The translations under genes were made by a program, and so were the position numbers. From Pseudomonas sp. MWU15-20650 (lineage in GTDB: Bacteria; Pseudomonadota; Gammaproteobacteria; Pseudomonadales; Pseudomonadaceae), in assembly GCF_023242475.1 (NCBI RefSeq), contig NZ_JALJFG010000040.1, forward strand, positions 1 to 61,682: DNA of 61,682 nt, read 5' to 3'. The first letter of the stretch is position 1; each line of letters starts with the position of its first letter. The notes under the pieces were generated by a model. That model saw only the letters and a program-made list of their open reading frames with translations. It was not told the origin of the DNA and did not search any database. Below are positions 50,901 to 59,269 of the stretch, piece by piece.

Positions 50901-52232
50901 TTATTGAGGGCTGGAGCGCCCGGTCATCTCCCGTGCCATTTCGGTGGCGTAGCTGTCGGTCATGCCCGCGATAAAGTCGATCATACGCAGGAACGAGGCG
51001 TGCAGCGGCCAGGCTGGGTCCGGCGCGCTGTTGCCCAGCAAGTCGAGAATGCGCCGGTTCTTGAACGACGGCGTGCGCCCACCGTGTTGCTCCAATGCTG
51101 CGCCGCAAAATGCGTTCAGCAGGATCTCCAGCGTGGTATATGCGCCGATTTCGTGCAGTGTCTTGCGTTTGTCCTGGAAGATTTTTTTGCGCGCCATGTC
51201 CTTGGCATCCAGCACGCAGCGTTTGGCGGGGCCGTGCATGTGCTCAACCAGATCGCCCGGCAGCGTGCCCGCGAGCAGGGCGTCCTGCTGTTCGACAAAC
51301 GCCTGCGCCGCGGCATTGGTCAGGTGCTCGATGGCCTTGCCGCGCAGGATCGCCAGCTTGCGGCGGCGGGAGTCCTGCGGGCCTAACTGCCGATACGTCT
51401 GTGGCAGGTCATCGCCTACCAGGTCGAGCAGCAGCGACTCGACCTCGGCGTACTCCAACAGCTCCATCTCCAGGCCATCTTCCAGGTCGATCAGCGCGTA
51501 GCAGATATCGTCGGCCGCCTCCATCAGGTACACGAGCGGGTGGCGGGCCCAGCGCTGCTCCTCGAGTTGAGGCAGGCCAAGCTTATGGGCAATCTGCTCG
51601 AGGATCGGCAGCTCGCTCTGGTAGCAGCCGAACTTGTGCTTCTTGTAGCCCAACGAGTCCGCATGACGGGCGGTCCAGGGGTATTTCAGGTAGGTGCCCA
51701 AGGTGGCGTAGGTCAGCCGTGTACCGCCGTCGAACTGATGATATTCAAGCTGGGTCAGTACCCGGAAACCCTGGGCATTGCCTTCGAAATTGAGGAAGTC
51801 ATTACGTTCGGCGCTGCTCATGTCATCCAGCCAGCCGCGCCCGGCGGCCTGTTGGAACCAGTGGCGAATGGCATCTTCACCGGAGTGCCCGAACGGCGGG
51901 TTGCCAATGTCATGGGCCAGGCAGGCTGATTGCACGACCATGCCCAGGTCGCTTGGGTCGCACCAGTCGGGCAGGGCGCTGCGCAGGGTTTCGCCTACGC
52001 GCATGCCGAGGGAGCGACCGACACAGCTGACTTCCAGTGAGTGGGTCAGGCGCGTGTGGATATGATCGTTGCTCGATACCGGGTGCACTTGGGTCTTGCG
52101 GCCAAGGCGACGGAATGCGCCGGAGAAAATGATACGGTCGTGGTCTTTGTGAAACGGGCTGCGGCCCAGTTCTTCGGGGCTGTGCAGGGGCTTTCCAAGA
52201 CGTTCGCGGGTCAGCAGGGTGGGCCAATCCAA
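50901..52232 (-). CDS. dgt: Deoxyguanosinetriphosphate triphosphohydrolase
   Basis: 443-residue HD-domain dNTPase that converts dNTPs to deoxynucleosides and triphosphate. HTRLTHSLEVS and LAHDIGNPPFGHSGE hold the HD metal ligands; AADDICYALIDLEDG follows. Start is uncertain: TTG 52232 (MDWPTLLTRERLGKPLHS, with GGAG upstream) is preferred; GTG about 52253 and TTG 52295 would lengthen it. Of the two dGTPase groups, this has the length of the shorter HD form. Confidence 0.93.
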   Translation of the reverse strand: MDWPTLLTRERLGKPLHSPEELGRSPFHKDHDRIIFSGAFRRLGRKTQVHPVSSNDHIHTRLTHSLEVSCVGRSLGMRVGETLRSALPDWCDPSDLGMVVQSACLAHDIGNPPFGHSGEDAIRHWFQQAAGRGWLDDMSSAERNDFLNFEGNAQGFRVLTQLEYHQFDGGTRLTYATLGTYLKYPWTARHADSLGYKKHKFGCYQSELPILEQIAHKLGLPQLEEQRWARHPLVYLMEAADDICYALIDLEDGLEMELLEYAEVESLLLDLVGDDLPQTYRQLGPQDSRRRKLAILRGKAIEHLTNAAAQAFVEQQDALLAGTLPGDLVEHMHGPAKRCVLDAKDMARKKIFQDKRKTLHEIGAYTTLEILLNAFCGAALEQHGGRTPSFKNRRILDLLGNSAPDPAWPLHASFLRMIDFIAGMTDSYATEMAREMTGRSSPQ

Positions 52233-52329
52233 GGCGGGTACTCTCCGTACGGTGAATGACACCCCCAGCTTCCCGGTTCCGTCCTGGCGGGGCAAGCAAA
52301 AAACTACAGGCCGGCCACGTCGATATCGA

Positions 52330-52568
52330 TTAACAGTAAGCGCTGACCGTTATTGAAGAACTGTCCGGCTGCAATGCCAGCACTCGGTCGAGTTGGGAGT
52401 AGCCGGCGCCGCAATCGTCGATGGCAAGCAAGGTTGCCCCGGGCGTGTGAGGGCCAGCAAACAGTGAGCCTACGGGCCCAGGGCCTCGACCTCGACGATG
52501 CGCCCGGTGACGGTATCGATGAACGGCTGGAGGCCGGCGAGCAGTTGCCCGTCGATCACGGGGCCTTC
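52330..52568 (-). pseudogene. Remnant of an EAL-domain (c-di-GMP phosphodiesterase) gene
   Basis: Minus-strand reading 52568-52473 gives VIDGQLLAGLQPFIDTVTG then RIVEVEALGP and a TAG, the beginning of an EAL domain (Q-P-I-x-D...EAL). In another frame 52445-52333 gives LLAIDDCGAGYSQLDRVLAL, the DDFGAGYS loop found about 140 residues later in intact EAL proteins. The middle is deleted, a frameshift and stop intervene, and the rest is gone. It lies between the dGTPase gene and a strong terminator. Confidence 0.72.
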
Positions 52569-52582
52569 TTAATTGAGCAGGC

Positions 52583-52619
52583 AAAAAAAGGCCCGGCCCT
52601 CTTTGACGAGGGCCGGGCC
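52583..52619 (-). terminator. Terminator of the yqjDE-like operon
   Basis: Perfect 12-base stem GGCCCGGCCCTC / GAGGGCCGGGCC with a 6-base loop; on the minus strand it exits into seven T. Belongs to the leftward operon ending at 52674. Confidence 0.93.
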
Positions 52620-52673
52620 GACTCTGTTGGCAAGAGTGTAGCCAGCAGGCGTTCAGGGAGCCAGGGAACGCAG

Positions 52674-53015
52674 CTACCCTTTGCGCGACGTGCCTTGCAT
52701 GGCCAGCTTGATCAGCGGGATCAGCCCGGCACCCAGCCGTACCAGGCGCGTCAGGCTGCTGATGCTGCCACCCTTGGCACCCTTGCCGGTAAAGAAGCCC
52801 ATCAGGGTCACCGCCGCCACGCCCCACAGCGGCGCGTGCTTGATGCCCAGGCTGTCCTGCCAGTTATGCCGCAGGTCGCGCACTTTTTGCAGGGGCGCCA
52901 TTAACTGATGGGATTCGTGGCGGATTTCCTGGCGGTGCATTTCCATGCGCAGGCGAATCAGCGCCTTGCGCATTTCACGGCGTGATGCGGTTTGCGGGAT
53001 TTCAGTCAGGCTCAT
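52674..53015 (-). CDS. Small membrane-associated protein of yqjDE operon
   Basis: 113 residues: a basic helical N-terminal half (RREMRKALIRLRMEMHRQEIRHE) and two short hydrophobic stretches (about 64-78 and 92-106). Occupies the place of YqjK in the enterobacterial yqjDEK operon but shows no clear similarity by eye. Start ATG 53015 overlaps the stop of the yqjE-like gene (ATGA). Confidence 0.75.
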   Translation of the reverse strand: MSLTEIPQTASRREMRKALIRLRMEMHRQEIRHESHQLMAPLQKVRDLRHNWQDSLGIKHAPLWGVAAVTLMGFFTGKGAKGGSISSLTRLVRLGAGLIPLIKLAMQGTSRKG

Positions 53016-53398
53016 GGCAGCAGGCGCTCCCGGTCATTGGCCAGCTCTTCGAGGGTGGCATGGAACGGCGTGGACTCATCGAATATCGCCGCTTTCAAGC
53101 GTACCCCGCAAAACACTGCGGCCAGGGTATAGAACACGCACAGGCTGATGATTCCGGTGAGGCGGTAGGTGTCCCAGACCAGGATCATCACCAGCGCCGA
53201 CAACCCCACCAGCAGCAGCAGGGCAAACACCAGTGCCAGGCCGGCAAATAACAGCAGGCTGACGGTGCGCGACTTCTGCTCCTGCAACTCGATGCCAAAC
53301 AACTCGACGTGGCTGTGCAGCAAGCCTAAAACGGCTGCGCCCAGGCGTCGGGAGGTAGAACTTGTGCCCGTTGACGAGCCGGTTTCGCCGATAGACAT
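53012..53398 (-). CDS. YqjE-like phage-holin-family membrane protein
   Basis: 128-residue protein with two adjacent membrane helices (about 45-70 and 78-102), a polar start and an amphipathic HSHVELFGIELQEQKSR segment typical of YqjE/holin-family proteins. Inner membrane; function unknown. Middle gene of a three-gene operon with a DUF883 protein upstream. Confidence 0.85.
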   Translation of the reverse strand: MSIGETGSSTGTSSTSRRLGAAVLGLLHSHVELFGIELQEQKSRTVSLLLFAGLALVFALLLLVGLSALVMILVWDTYRLTGIISLCVFYTLAAVFCGVRLKAAIFDESTPFHATLEELANDRERLLP

Positions 53399-53402
53399 AA
53401 TG

Positions 53403-53717
53403 TTAGCGCCTTGTAGCCAGCAGACCGATCAGAAAGCCCACGCCGGCCGCGATCCCGACCGACTGCCATGGGTTGGCCTGCACATAGTCTTCCGTCGCCG
53501 TGACCGCCGCCTGGCCGCGTTCACGCAGGGAGTCTTCGGTCAGTTGCAGGGTCTCGCGAGCCTTGAGCAGGCTCTCATGGATCTTGGTGCGCAGCTCGTC
53601 GGCCTGGTCGCCGGCCAGGACGGCAGTGTCGTCCAGTAGTTTTTCGGTATCACTGACCAGGGTTTGAAAATCCGCCATCAGTATTTCTTGAGCAGTCTTT
53701 GCAGTTCTTCTGGCCAT
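53403..53717 (-). CDS. YqjD/ElaB-like DUF883 ribosome-associated protein
   Basis: 104-residue protein: helical soluble part with repeated acidic/polar heptads (about 15-75) and a C-terminal membrane anchor ending in GFLIGLLATRR with the usual GxxxG and basic tail. E. coli YqjD and ElaB bind ribosomes at the membrane in stationary phase. First gene of the operon, ATG 53717 after GAGATAACC. Confidence 0.88.
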   Translation of the reverse strand: MARRTAKTAQEILMADFQTLVSDTEKLLDDTAVLAGDQADELRTKIHESLLKARETLQLTEDSLRERGQAAVTATEDYVQANPWQSVGIAAGVGFLIGLLATRR

Positions 53718-54063
53718 GGTTATCTCCGTGATGGGCTGATCGGTACGTGTGGTTTCGAGTCACCGGTTTCGGTGAAGGTTCAGTTCAATTGTCTGGTACA
53801 GCTTTTGCTTTGCCTTGGTGCGCAGCCTTTGGGGCCTGCGCTGAATCTGGGCGGTCGAGGCTTACACCTTCAAAAACCTTACCCTAAATAATTGAAACTC
53901 GCGGAAAAACCCTGTCGGGAACGACCTGTTGTGTTGATCGCTGCGCTAAAGCGGTTCACGCCCTCGGAAGCGGGGTGGAGCCGGTTGTGCCAATTTAGTG
54001 CGCGACACGCTGGTTTGAACCGCTTTGGTGCTTTTTGCCTTTAACGCAGGCCTGCCAACCTCC
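53718..54063. other. 346-base divergent control region
   Basis: Between yqjD-like and amt genes. Contains TGGAGC-N5-GTGC (53976-53990), which has the GG/GC spacing of a sigma-54 promoter but a poor match otherwise, and no ribosome site before the amt ATG (CCAACCTCC precedes it). No small gene seen. Confidence 0.4.
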
Positions 54064-55272
54064 ATGGAAAATTTGCAAAGTGCGGTGGACACCCTTGTTC
54101 ACAGCTCCAACACCCTGTTCATTCTGATTGGCGCGGTCATGGTCCTGGCGATGCACGCCGGCTTTGCGTTCCTCGAAGTCGGCACCGTACGCCAAAAGAA
54201 CCAAGTCAACGCCTTGTCGAAAATCCTCAGCGACTTCGCGATCTCCACCCTGGCCTATTTCTTTATAGGCTATTGGATCTCTTACGGCGTGAGCTTCATG
54301 CAACCGGCAGCCGTGATCAGTGCGGATCACGGCTACGGCCTGGTGAAGTTCTTCTTCCTGCTGACCTTTGCCGCGGCGATTCCGGCGATCATTTCCGGGG
54401 GGATTGCCGAGCGCGCCAAGTTCGCGCCGCAGTTGTGTGCGACGGCGCTGATCGTGGCGTTTATCTACCCGTTTTTCGAAGGCATGGTGTGGAACGGCAA
54501 CTTCGGCCTGCAAGCCTGGCTGCTCGCCAGTTTTGGTGCCAGCTTCCATGACTTTGCCGGTTCGGTGGTGGTACATGCCATGGGCGGCTGGCTCGCACTG
54601 GCGGCCGTCTTGCTGCTGGGCCCGCGCAACGGGCGGTATCGGGAGGGGCGCCTGGTCGCGTTCGCACCGTCGAGTATCCCATTCCTGGCATTGGGCTCGT
54701 GGATCCTCATCGTCGGCTGGTTCGGCTTTAACGTGATGAGCGCACAAACCCTGAATGGGGTCAGCGGCCTGGTGGCGGTCAATTCGTTGATGGCCATGGT
54801 CGGCGGCACCGTGGCCGCGCTGGTCATCGGCCGTAATGACCCAGGCTTCCTGCACAACGGCCCGTTGGCCGGGCTGGTGGCGATTTGCGCCGGCTCCGAC
54901 CTGATGCATCCGGTGGGCGCGCTGGTGACCGGTGCCGTCGCCGGTGGCCTGTTTGTGTGGTGCTTCATTGCCGCCCAGGATCGCTGGAAGATCGACGACG
55001 TGCTGGGTGTATGGCCGTTGCATGGCTTGTGTGGCGTGTGGGGCGGTATCGCTTGCGGCATCTTCGGGCAGACCGCCCTCGGCGGGTTGGGCGGTGTGAG
55101 CCTGGTCAGCCAACTGATCGGTACCGCCCTCGGCGTGGCGGTCGCGCTGGCGGGGGGCTTATTGGTCTACGGGGGGATCAAGCGCGTACATGGGCTGCGC
55201 CTGAGCCAGGAACAAGAGTATTACGGCGCGGACTTGTCGATCCACAAGATCGGTGCCGTCAGTCAGGATTGA
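54064..55272 (+). CDS. amtB: Ammonium transporter (Amt/Rh family)
   Basis: 402-residue inner-membrane channel protein with about eleven helices. Family features are MHAGFAFLEVGTVRQKN, FFFLLTFAAAIPAIISGGIAERAKF, HDFAGSVVVHAMGG with the pore His, and HGLCGVWGGIACGIF. No export signal is visible at the first helix of this start. There is no glnK next to it, unlike the standard glnK-amtB pair. A start at ATG 54064 is chosen although it lacks a Shine-Dalgarno; TTG 54025 is the alternative. Confidence 0.93.
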   Translation: MENLQSAVDTLVHSSNTLFILIGAVMVLAMHAGFAFLEVGTVRQKNQVNALSKILSDFAISTLAYFFIGYWISYGVSFMQPAAVISADHGYGLVKFFFLLTFAAAIPAIISGGIAERAKFAPQLCATALIVAFIYPFFEGMVWNGNFGLQAWLLASFGASFHDFAGSVVVHAMGGWLALAAVLLLGPRNGRYREGRLVAFAPSSIPFLALGSWILIVGWFGFNVMSAQTLNGVSGLVAVNSLMAMVGGTVAALVIGRNDPGFLHNGPLAGLVAICAGSDLMHPVGALVTGAVAGGLFVWCFIAAQDRWKIDDVLGVWPLHGLCGVWGGIACGIFGQTALGGLGGVSLVSQLIGTALGVAVALAGGLLVYGGIKRVHGLRLSQEQEYYGADLSIHKIGAVSQD

Positions 55273-55315
55273 TGGGGGCTTCTGGCTTGCTGTTCGCCCT
55301 GGGGAGCATCGGTCT

Positions 55316-55398
55316 CTACACAACTTTTGAAGGCAGCCATAATCTCCTGTGGCAAGCCCGCTCGCCACGGGTTCAGCGCTGCCCCCAGAGTTGTGTAG
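55316..55398. repeat. REP/MITE-like element, copy 2
   Basis: 83 bases bounded by perfect 10-base inverted ends CTACACAACT (55316-55325) and AGTTGTGTAG (55389-55398), with an internal hairpin of the GTGGC...GCCAC type. Its right half is nearly identical (reverse complement) to 26091-26133. No ORF. Between the convergent amt and antiporter genes. Confidence 0.75.
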
Positions 55399-55402
55399 AT
55401 AC

Positions 55403-57106
55403 CTATGCCCGGGGAGGAAAACCGTGCAGCAGGCGATAGTGGTTGTGCCGTACTTCATCGACCCGCGCTTGCACCTGTTGGTCCGGCAGGCCCAGCAGGA
55501 TCAGCGCGTGCGAGGCGAGCATCAGGCTTGACTCCAGCAATTCGGGTACCACTTCGCTGGCGCCCGCGGCTTTCAGTTCGGCCAACTGGCTATCATCGCG
55601 GGTGCGCACCAGGATCGGCACGTCCGGGTTGATCCGGCGCGCTTCTGTGAGCACCACCAGGGCGACATCACTGTTGTCGACCGCGATGACCACCAGCCGG
55701 GCCCGCTCCAGGCCGACCGCACTGAGCAAGGCTGCGCGACGGCAATCACCGTAATGCACATTGCAGTCCTGGGCGGCGGCTTCCTGTACCCGTTCGGGGT
55801 CGTCATCCAGGGCGATAAAGGCTTGTCGCTCACGCTGCAGGAATCGCCCGATGGATTGGCCCACCCGGCCATAACCGCAGATCACCGCGTGCCCCTGCAA
55901 CCGGGCGTTGAGCGCAGTGATTGCCTCCAGTTGCACTTGCTGGTTGGGCTTGCGGTGCAGGTACAGGGCAATCTTGGGGGCGGCGCGCAGCAGCAGTGGC
56001 GTCAGCAGCATCGAGCAGAAGGTGGCGGCGAGCAGCAGGCCGTTGAATTCATCCGGGACCAGACGGCTCTGCTGCATCTGCGCCATCAGTGCAAAACAGA
56101 ACTCGCCCCCCTGGGCCAGGGCCAGGCCGCTGCGCCAGGCTGTTTCACTGTCACTGCCGCGCTGCTTGACCAGCAGGGCAACCACACTGCCCTTGACCAG
56201 CATCAGTGTGAGGGTCAGCCCGAGGATCAACAGGCTGTGGCTGACAAACAACTGCAGGTCGATGAGCATGCCGATGCTGACAAAAAACAACCCGAGCAGA
56301 ATGTCGCGAAACGGCCGGATATCCGCCTCGATCTGATGACGGTAATGACTTTCGCCCAGCAACATGCCCGCCAGGAAGGCACCGAGGGCAGGGGACAGGC
56401 CGAGCCAATGGGTCAGCCAGGCAGTGAGCAGCACGATCACCAGTGCCAGCAATACAAACAGCTCTGCCGAGTGGGACGCGGCGACTTCATGAAACAGGCG
56501 CGGCAGCAACCAACGGCTGGCGAACAGCAGGCCCACGAACAACACCACGGTCTTGCCCAGGGTCAGTGGCAATGCCCAGTACCAGGCGTGTTCGCTGCTG
56601 CCGGCAAACACGGGCACCAACGTCAGCAGCAGCACTGCCACCACATCCTGGAACAGCAACACGCCGATCGCATTCTGGCCATGGCTGCTGAAAATCTCCC
56701 CAAGGCTGCTCAGTTCTTTACTGACAATGGCCGTGGAAGACAGCGCCAGTCCCGCCCCGAGCAACAGTGCAATGCCTGGTGCCAGACCAAGGCCCATCAA
56801 TAAAACGCCGAGCAGCATCCCGCACCCCAGCACCTGCAAACTGCCCAAGCCAAACACCACGCGGCGCAGAGCGAGCATTTTCGACAGGGAAAACTCCAGG
56901 CCCAGGGAAAACAGCAGGAAGACCACGCCCATCTCGGCGAGGTCGGGCAGGTCCTCGTTGTCATTCACCCAGTCGAGTGCAGTGGGGCCTACCACCAGGC
57001 CCACGCACAGGTAGCCCAGTACGGGCGGCAATTGCAGCCGGCGAAACAAGGCAATCATCACCAAGGATGAGGCCAGAATAATCAGCAGGTTGGCGAACAC
57101 ACACAT
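55403..57106 (-). CDS. KefB/KefC-type cation:proton antiporter
   Basis: 567 residues: N-terminal CPA2 transporter with about 12 helices (LGYLCVGLVVGPTALDW, GAGLALSSTAIVSKEL, DVVAVLLLTLVPVF) followed by an RCK/TrkA-N domain (ALNARLQGHAVICGYGRVGQSIG, then DCNVHYGDCRRAALLSAVGL). KefB/C proteins release potassium under electrophile stress and are glutathione-gated. Start at ATG 57106 chosen by family length; GGAG abuts it directly, so TTG or ATG starts up to 57226 are possible. Confidence 0.9.
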   Translation of the reverse strand: MCVFANLLIILASSLVMIALFRRLQLPPVLGYLCVGLVVGPTALDWVNDNEDLPDLAEMGVVFLLFSLGLEFSLSKMLALRRVVFGLGSLQVLGCGMLLGVLLMGLGLAPGIALLLGAGLALSSTAIVSKELSSLGEIFSSHGQNAIGVLLFQDVVAVLLLTLVPVFAGSSEHAWYWALPLTLGKTVVLFVGLLFASRWLLPRLFHEVAASHSAELFVLLALVIVLLTAWLTHWLGLSPALGAFLAGMLLGESHYRHQIEADIRPFRDILLGLFFVSIGMLIDLQLFVSHSLLILGLTLTLMLVKGSVVALLVKQRGSDSETAWRSGLALAQGGEFCFALMAQMQQSRLVPDEFNGLLLAATFCSMLLTPLLLRAAPKIALYLHRKPNQQVQLEAITALNARLQGHAVICGYGRVGQSIGRFLQRERQAFIALDDDPERVQEAAAQDCNVHYGDCRRAALLSAVGLERARLVVIAVDNSDVALVVLTEARRINPDVPILVRTRDDSQLAELKAAGASEVVPELLESSLMLASHALILLGLPDQQVQARVDEVRHNHYRLLHGFPPRA

Positions 57107-57308
57107 CTCCGTTGCAGGGGGGGCGCAGGCAAAAAAGCCGCGAGAATCGCTGAATTTGTTATAGGCCATGGTGATCTGGGTCAGGTGTTGTGTGGGGGAT
57201 GGCATTTCATGTCGAGCGTGCTGCACCTGAGCAAGGCGCCAGCGCCCTCGCCACCGGTATACGAGGAGCTTAGAATGGTGGCGTGTTTTCCGACTGAGTC
57301 ACTTTGCC

Positions 57309-57545
57309 ATGCCTCCCGAATGCCAGCTATTCACCACGCTGGGCTGCCATCTGTGTGAGCTCGCCGAGCAAGAGATCATGCCGTTGGTCGACCACGGACT
57401 GATGGTGGAGTTGATCGACGTCGCCGATTCCGAAGCCCTGTTTGAAGCCTACGGCCTAAGGATTCCGGTGCTCCGCCGGGTGGACACAGGGGCGGAATTG
57501 GGGTGGCCGTTCGACACCGAGCAGGTGGTGTCCTTTCTGCTTTAG
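57309..57545 (+). CDS. Glutaredoxin-family protein
   Basis: 78-residue thioredoxin-fold protein with the CxxC active site Cys13-His-Leu-Cys16 and cis-Pro in LRIPVLRRVD. Resembles the DUF836 group of short glutaredoxins common in Pseudomonas. Reduces disulfides or carries glutathione; partner unknown. Divergent from the antiporter, with about 200 bases between. Confidence 0.88.
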   Translation: MPPECQLFTTLGCHLCELAEQEIMPLVDHGLMVELIDVADSEALFEAYGLRIPVLRRVDTGAELGWPFDTEQVVSFLL

Positions 57546-57619
57546 CATTTACGCGATGGCGGGTTTTCGAATATTACGTTACTGTATGTTTGTACAGCGA
57601 TTGAGTAGAGGGAACGCCC

Positions 57620-57955
57620 GTGGTGAATGTTGAACAACTGAAAAGCAGCGTCAATCGCATGTCCGCCGATGTGGTGCGCGATGCGGTGAACGAGCTGCGC
57701 CTCGATGGCCTGGTCACGGAAGGCAAGACGCCATTTAACAAAGTGCATTTCAACACCTGCTTTGCGGAAATCGAGGCGTTGTTCCAGCGTGCCGGTTATC
57801 ACAAGCAGCTGGATGTGGTGGGTTATCAGGGCCTGCTGTACGCGCTGTATGATCCGGGGCGCTGGGAAGCGGTAGATGTATTGCGCTGGCTCAAGGAATT
57901 CACCGAGGCGGCGAGTGCTTCACCGATATTGCGGGCAGAATTGGCCAAAGCGTGA
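57620..57955 (+). CDS. Conserved Pseudomonas protein of unknown function
   Basis: 111-residue soluble, mixed alpha/beta protein with a Cys-containing CFAEIEALFQ helix and an aromatic YQGLLYALYDPGRW segment. The GTG start at 57620 follows AGAGGGAAC. It sits between the glutaredoxin and pseudouridine-synthase genes. No domain recognised. Confidence 0.7.
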   Translation: MVNVEQLKSSVNRMSADVVRDAVNELRLDGLVTEGKTPFNKVHFNTCFAEIEALFQRAGYHKQLDVVGYQGLLYALYDPGRWEAVDVLRWLKEFTEAASASPILRAELAKA

Positions 57956-58023
57956 GAGTCCTAGGCTCAAGCCCGCTCCATGCGGGATAATGCCTGTCGG
58001 TTTTCAAGGCTTCGAGCACCTGC

Positions 58024-58914
58024 ATGTCCACTTCCGTTTTTTCTCCATCCCAGCACCAAGCCAGCACCCTGTACCTGCCGCCAGGCCCATGGGCAACGGT
58101 GCTGGATTGCCTGTGCGAACATTTTCCGGCTATCGGCCGTGAGCATTGGCTGGACCGCATTGTCCGTGGCCGGGTGTTGGACATCGATGGCAGCCCGATC
58201 AGCCAGGACCTGGCCTACAAGGAGGGGCTGTGCATCTATTACTTTCGCGAGGTGCCGAACGAGAAAGTAATCCCAGTACAGGAGAGCATCCTGTACGCCG
58301 ATGAACACCTGGTAGTGGCGGACAAGCCGCATTTCCTGCCAGTCACGCCAGCCGGTGAGTACGTCGAACAAACATTGTTGCGCCGCCTGATTCGCCGCCT
58401 CGACAATCCCGCCCTGGTCCCTCTGCACCGCATCGACCGGCATACGGCGGGGTTGGTGCTGTTCTCGGCTAACCCGCAAAGCCGCTCGGCGTATCAGCAA
58501 CTGTTTCCGACACGCCGCATCGACAAGTTCTACGAAGCTATTGCCCCCGCCCTGCCTGACTTGACCTTTCCCTTGGTGCATAAAAGCCGCCTGGTGGAGG
58601 GCGAGCCGTTCTTTCGCATGCAGGAAGGGCCTGGCGCCAGCAACACCGAAACGGCTGTGCACGTGCGGGAAAAAAACGGCGAGTTATGGCGTTATGGCCT
58701 GTCTCCCGTGACCGGTAAGAAGCACCAACTGCGCGTACACATGACCGCGCTGGGGGCGAGCATCTGCAACGATCCGTTCTACCCCGATGTGATCAAGGAC
58801 GCCGAGGACGACTATGCCAACCCGCTGAAGCTGTTGGCCCAGGGCGTACGTTTTATTGACCCGGTCACCGGTGAAGAACGCAGTTTTCGTAGCGCAATCA
58901 CCCTCGACTGGTAA
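58024..58914 (+). CDS. RluA-family pseudouridine synthase
   Basis: 296-residue RNA pseudouridine synthase. Catalytic Asp138 is in PLHRIDRHTAGLVLFS; IDKFYEA, NTETAVHVRE and SPVTGKKHQLRVHMTALG are other family blocks. An N-terminal extension of about 85 residues is S4-less but RNA-binding in style. The RNA target (rRNA or tRNA) cannot be told. ATG 58024. Confidence 0.92.
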   Translation: MSTSVFSPSQHQASTLYLPPGPWATVLDCLCEHFPAIGREHWLDRIVRGRVLDIDGSPISQDLAYKEGLCIYYFREVPNEKVIPVQESILYADEHLVVADKPHFLPVTPAGEYVEQTLLRRLIRRLDNPALVPLHRIDRHTAGLVLFSANPQSRSAYQQLFPTRRIDKFYEAIAPALPDLTFPLVHKSRLVEGEPFFRMQEGPGASNTETAVHVREKNGELWRYGLSPVTGKKHQLRVHMTALGASICNDPFYPDVIKDAEDDYANPLKLLAQGVRFIDPVTGEERSFRSAITLDW

Positions 58915-58927
58915 CCCCGAAAACGAC

Positions 58928-58950
58928 AAGGCCCGCGCGAGGCGGGCCTT
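58928..58950. terminator. Hairpin between rluA-like and ygdR-like genes
   Basis: AAGGCCCGC / GCGGGCCTT perfect 9-base stem with a 5-base loop between convergent stops; weak T-run only. Confidence 0.6.
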
Positions 58951-58968
58951 GGATGCAAGCGCCAGGGC

Positions 58969-59190
58969 TTACAGGTCTTTGACGGTGCGAACCTGATCCT
59001 TGTTGACACGGGTCTGCTTGCCGTCCAGCTGTTCGAACTCGTAGAAGCCCGAAGCCTTGTCGAATTTAGGGGTGTCGACAGCCTGGATTTCGCGACCGTC
59101 ATTCAGGGTGATCACTGTCGGCGAGGCGCAACCGGCGAGGGTGGCGAGGCCCAGTGCAAGCATGAGAGCGGCGATGGTCCGTTGAGTCAT
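58969..59190 (-). CDS. YgdI/YgdR-type lipoprotein (DUF903)
   Basis: 73-residue lipoprotein: signal peptide with lipobox LATLAGCAS (Cys near residue 20), then the small SH3-like beta domain TVITLNDGREIQAVDTPKFD...QVRTVKDL. Membrane anchored; function unknown. Start ATG 59190 after GGAG; longer frame rejected. Confidence 0.93.
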   Translation of the reverse strand: MTQRTIAALMLALGLATLAGCASPTVITLNDGREIQAVDTPKFDKASGFYEFEQLDGKQTRVNKDQVRTVKDL

Positions 59191-59269
59191 GAGTGTGTCT
59201 CCGAGAGAATACTTTTTGAGTGCTGAACTTGTGACGTCTGCAACGCCGGCAAAGTTCCTTGTGCAAGGC

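Noticed and set aside
54021..54035. TTGGTGCTTTTTGC as sigma-54 promoter for amt
   Set aside because: The GG and GC elements are two bases too close, and the site overlaps the region just before the ATG.
53995..55113. 372-codon antisense frame to amt
   Set aside because: Shadow of a GC-rich gene; composition and lack of start signals.
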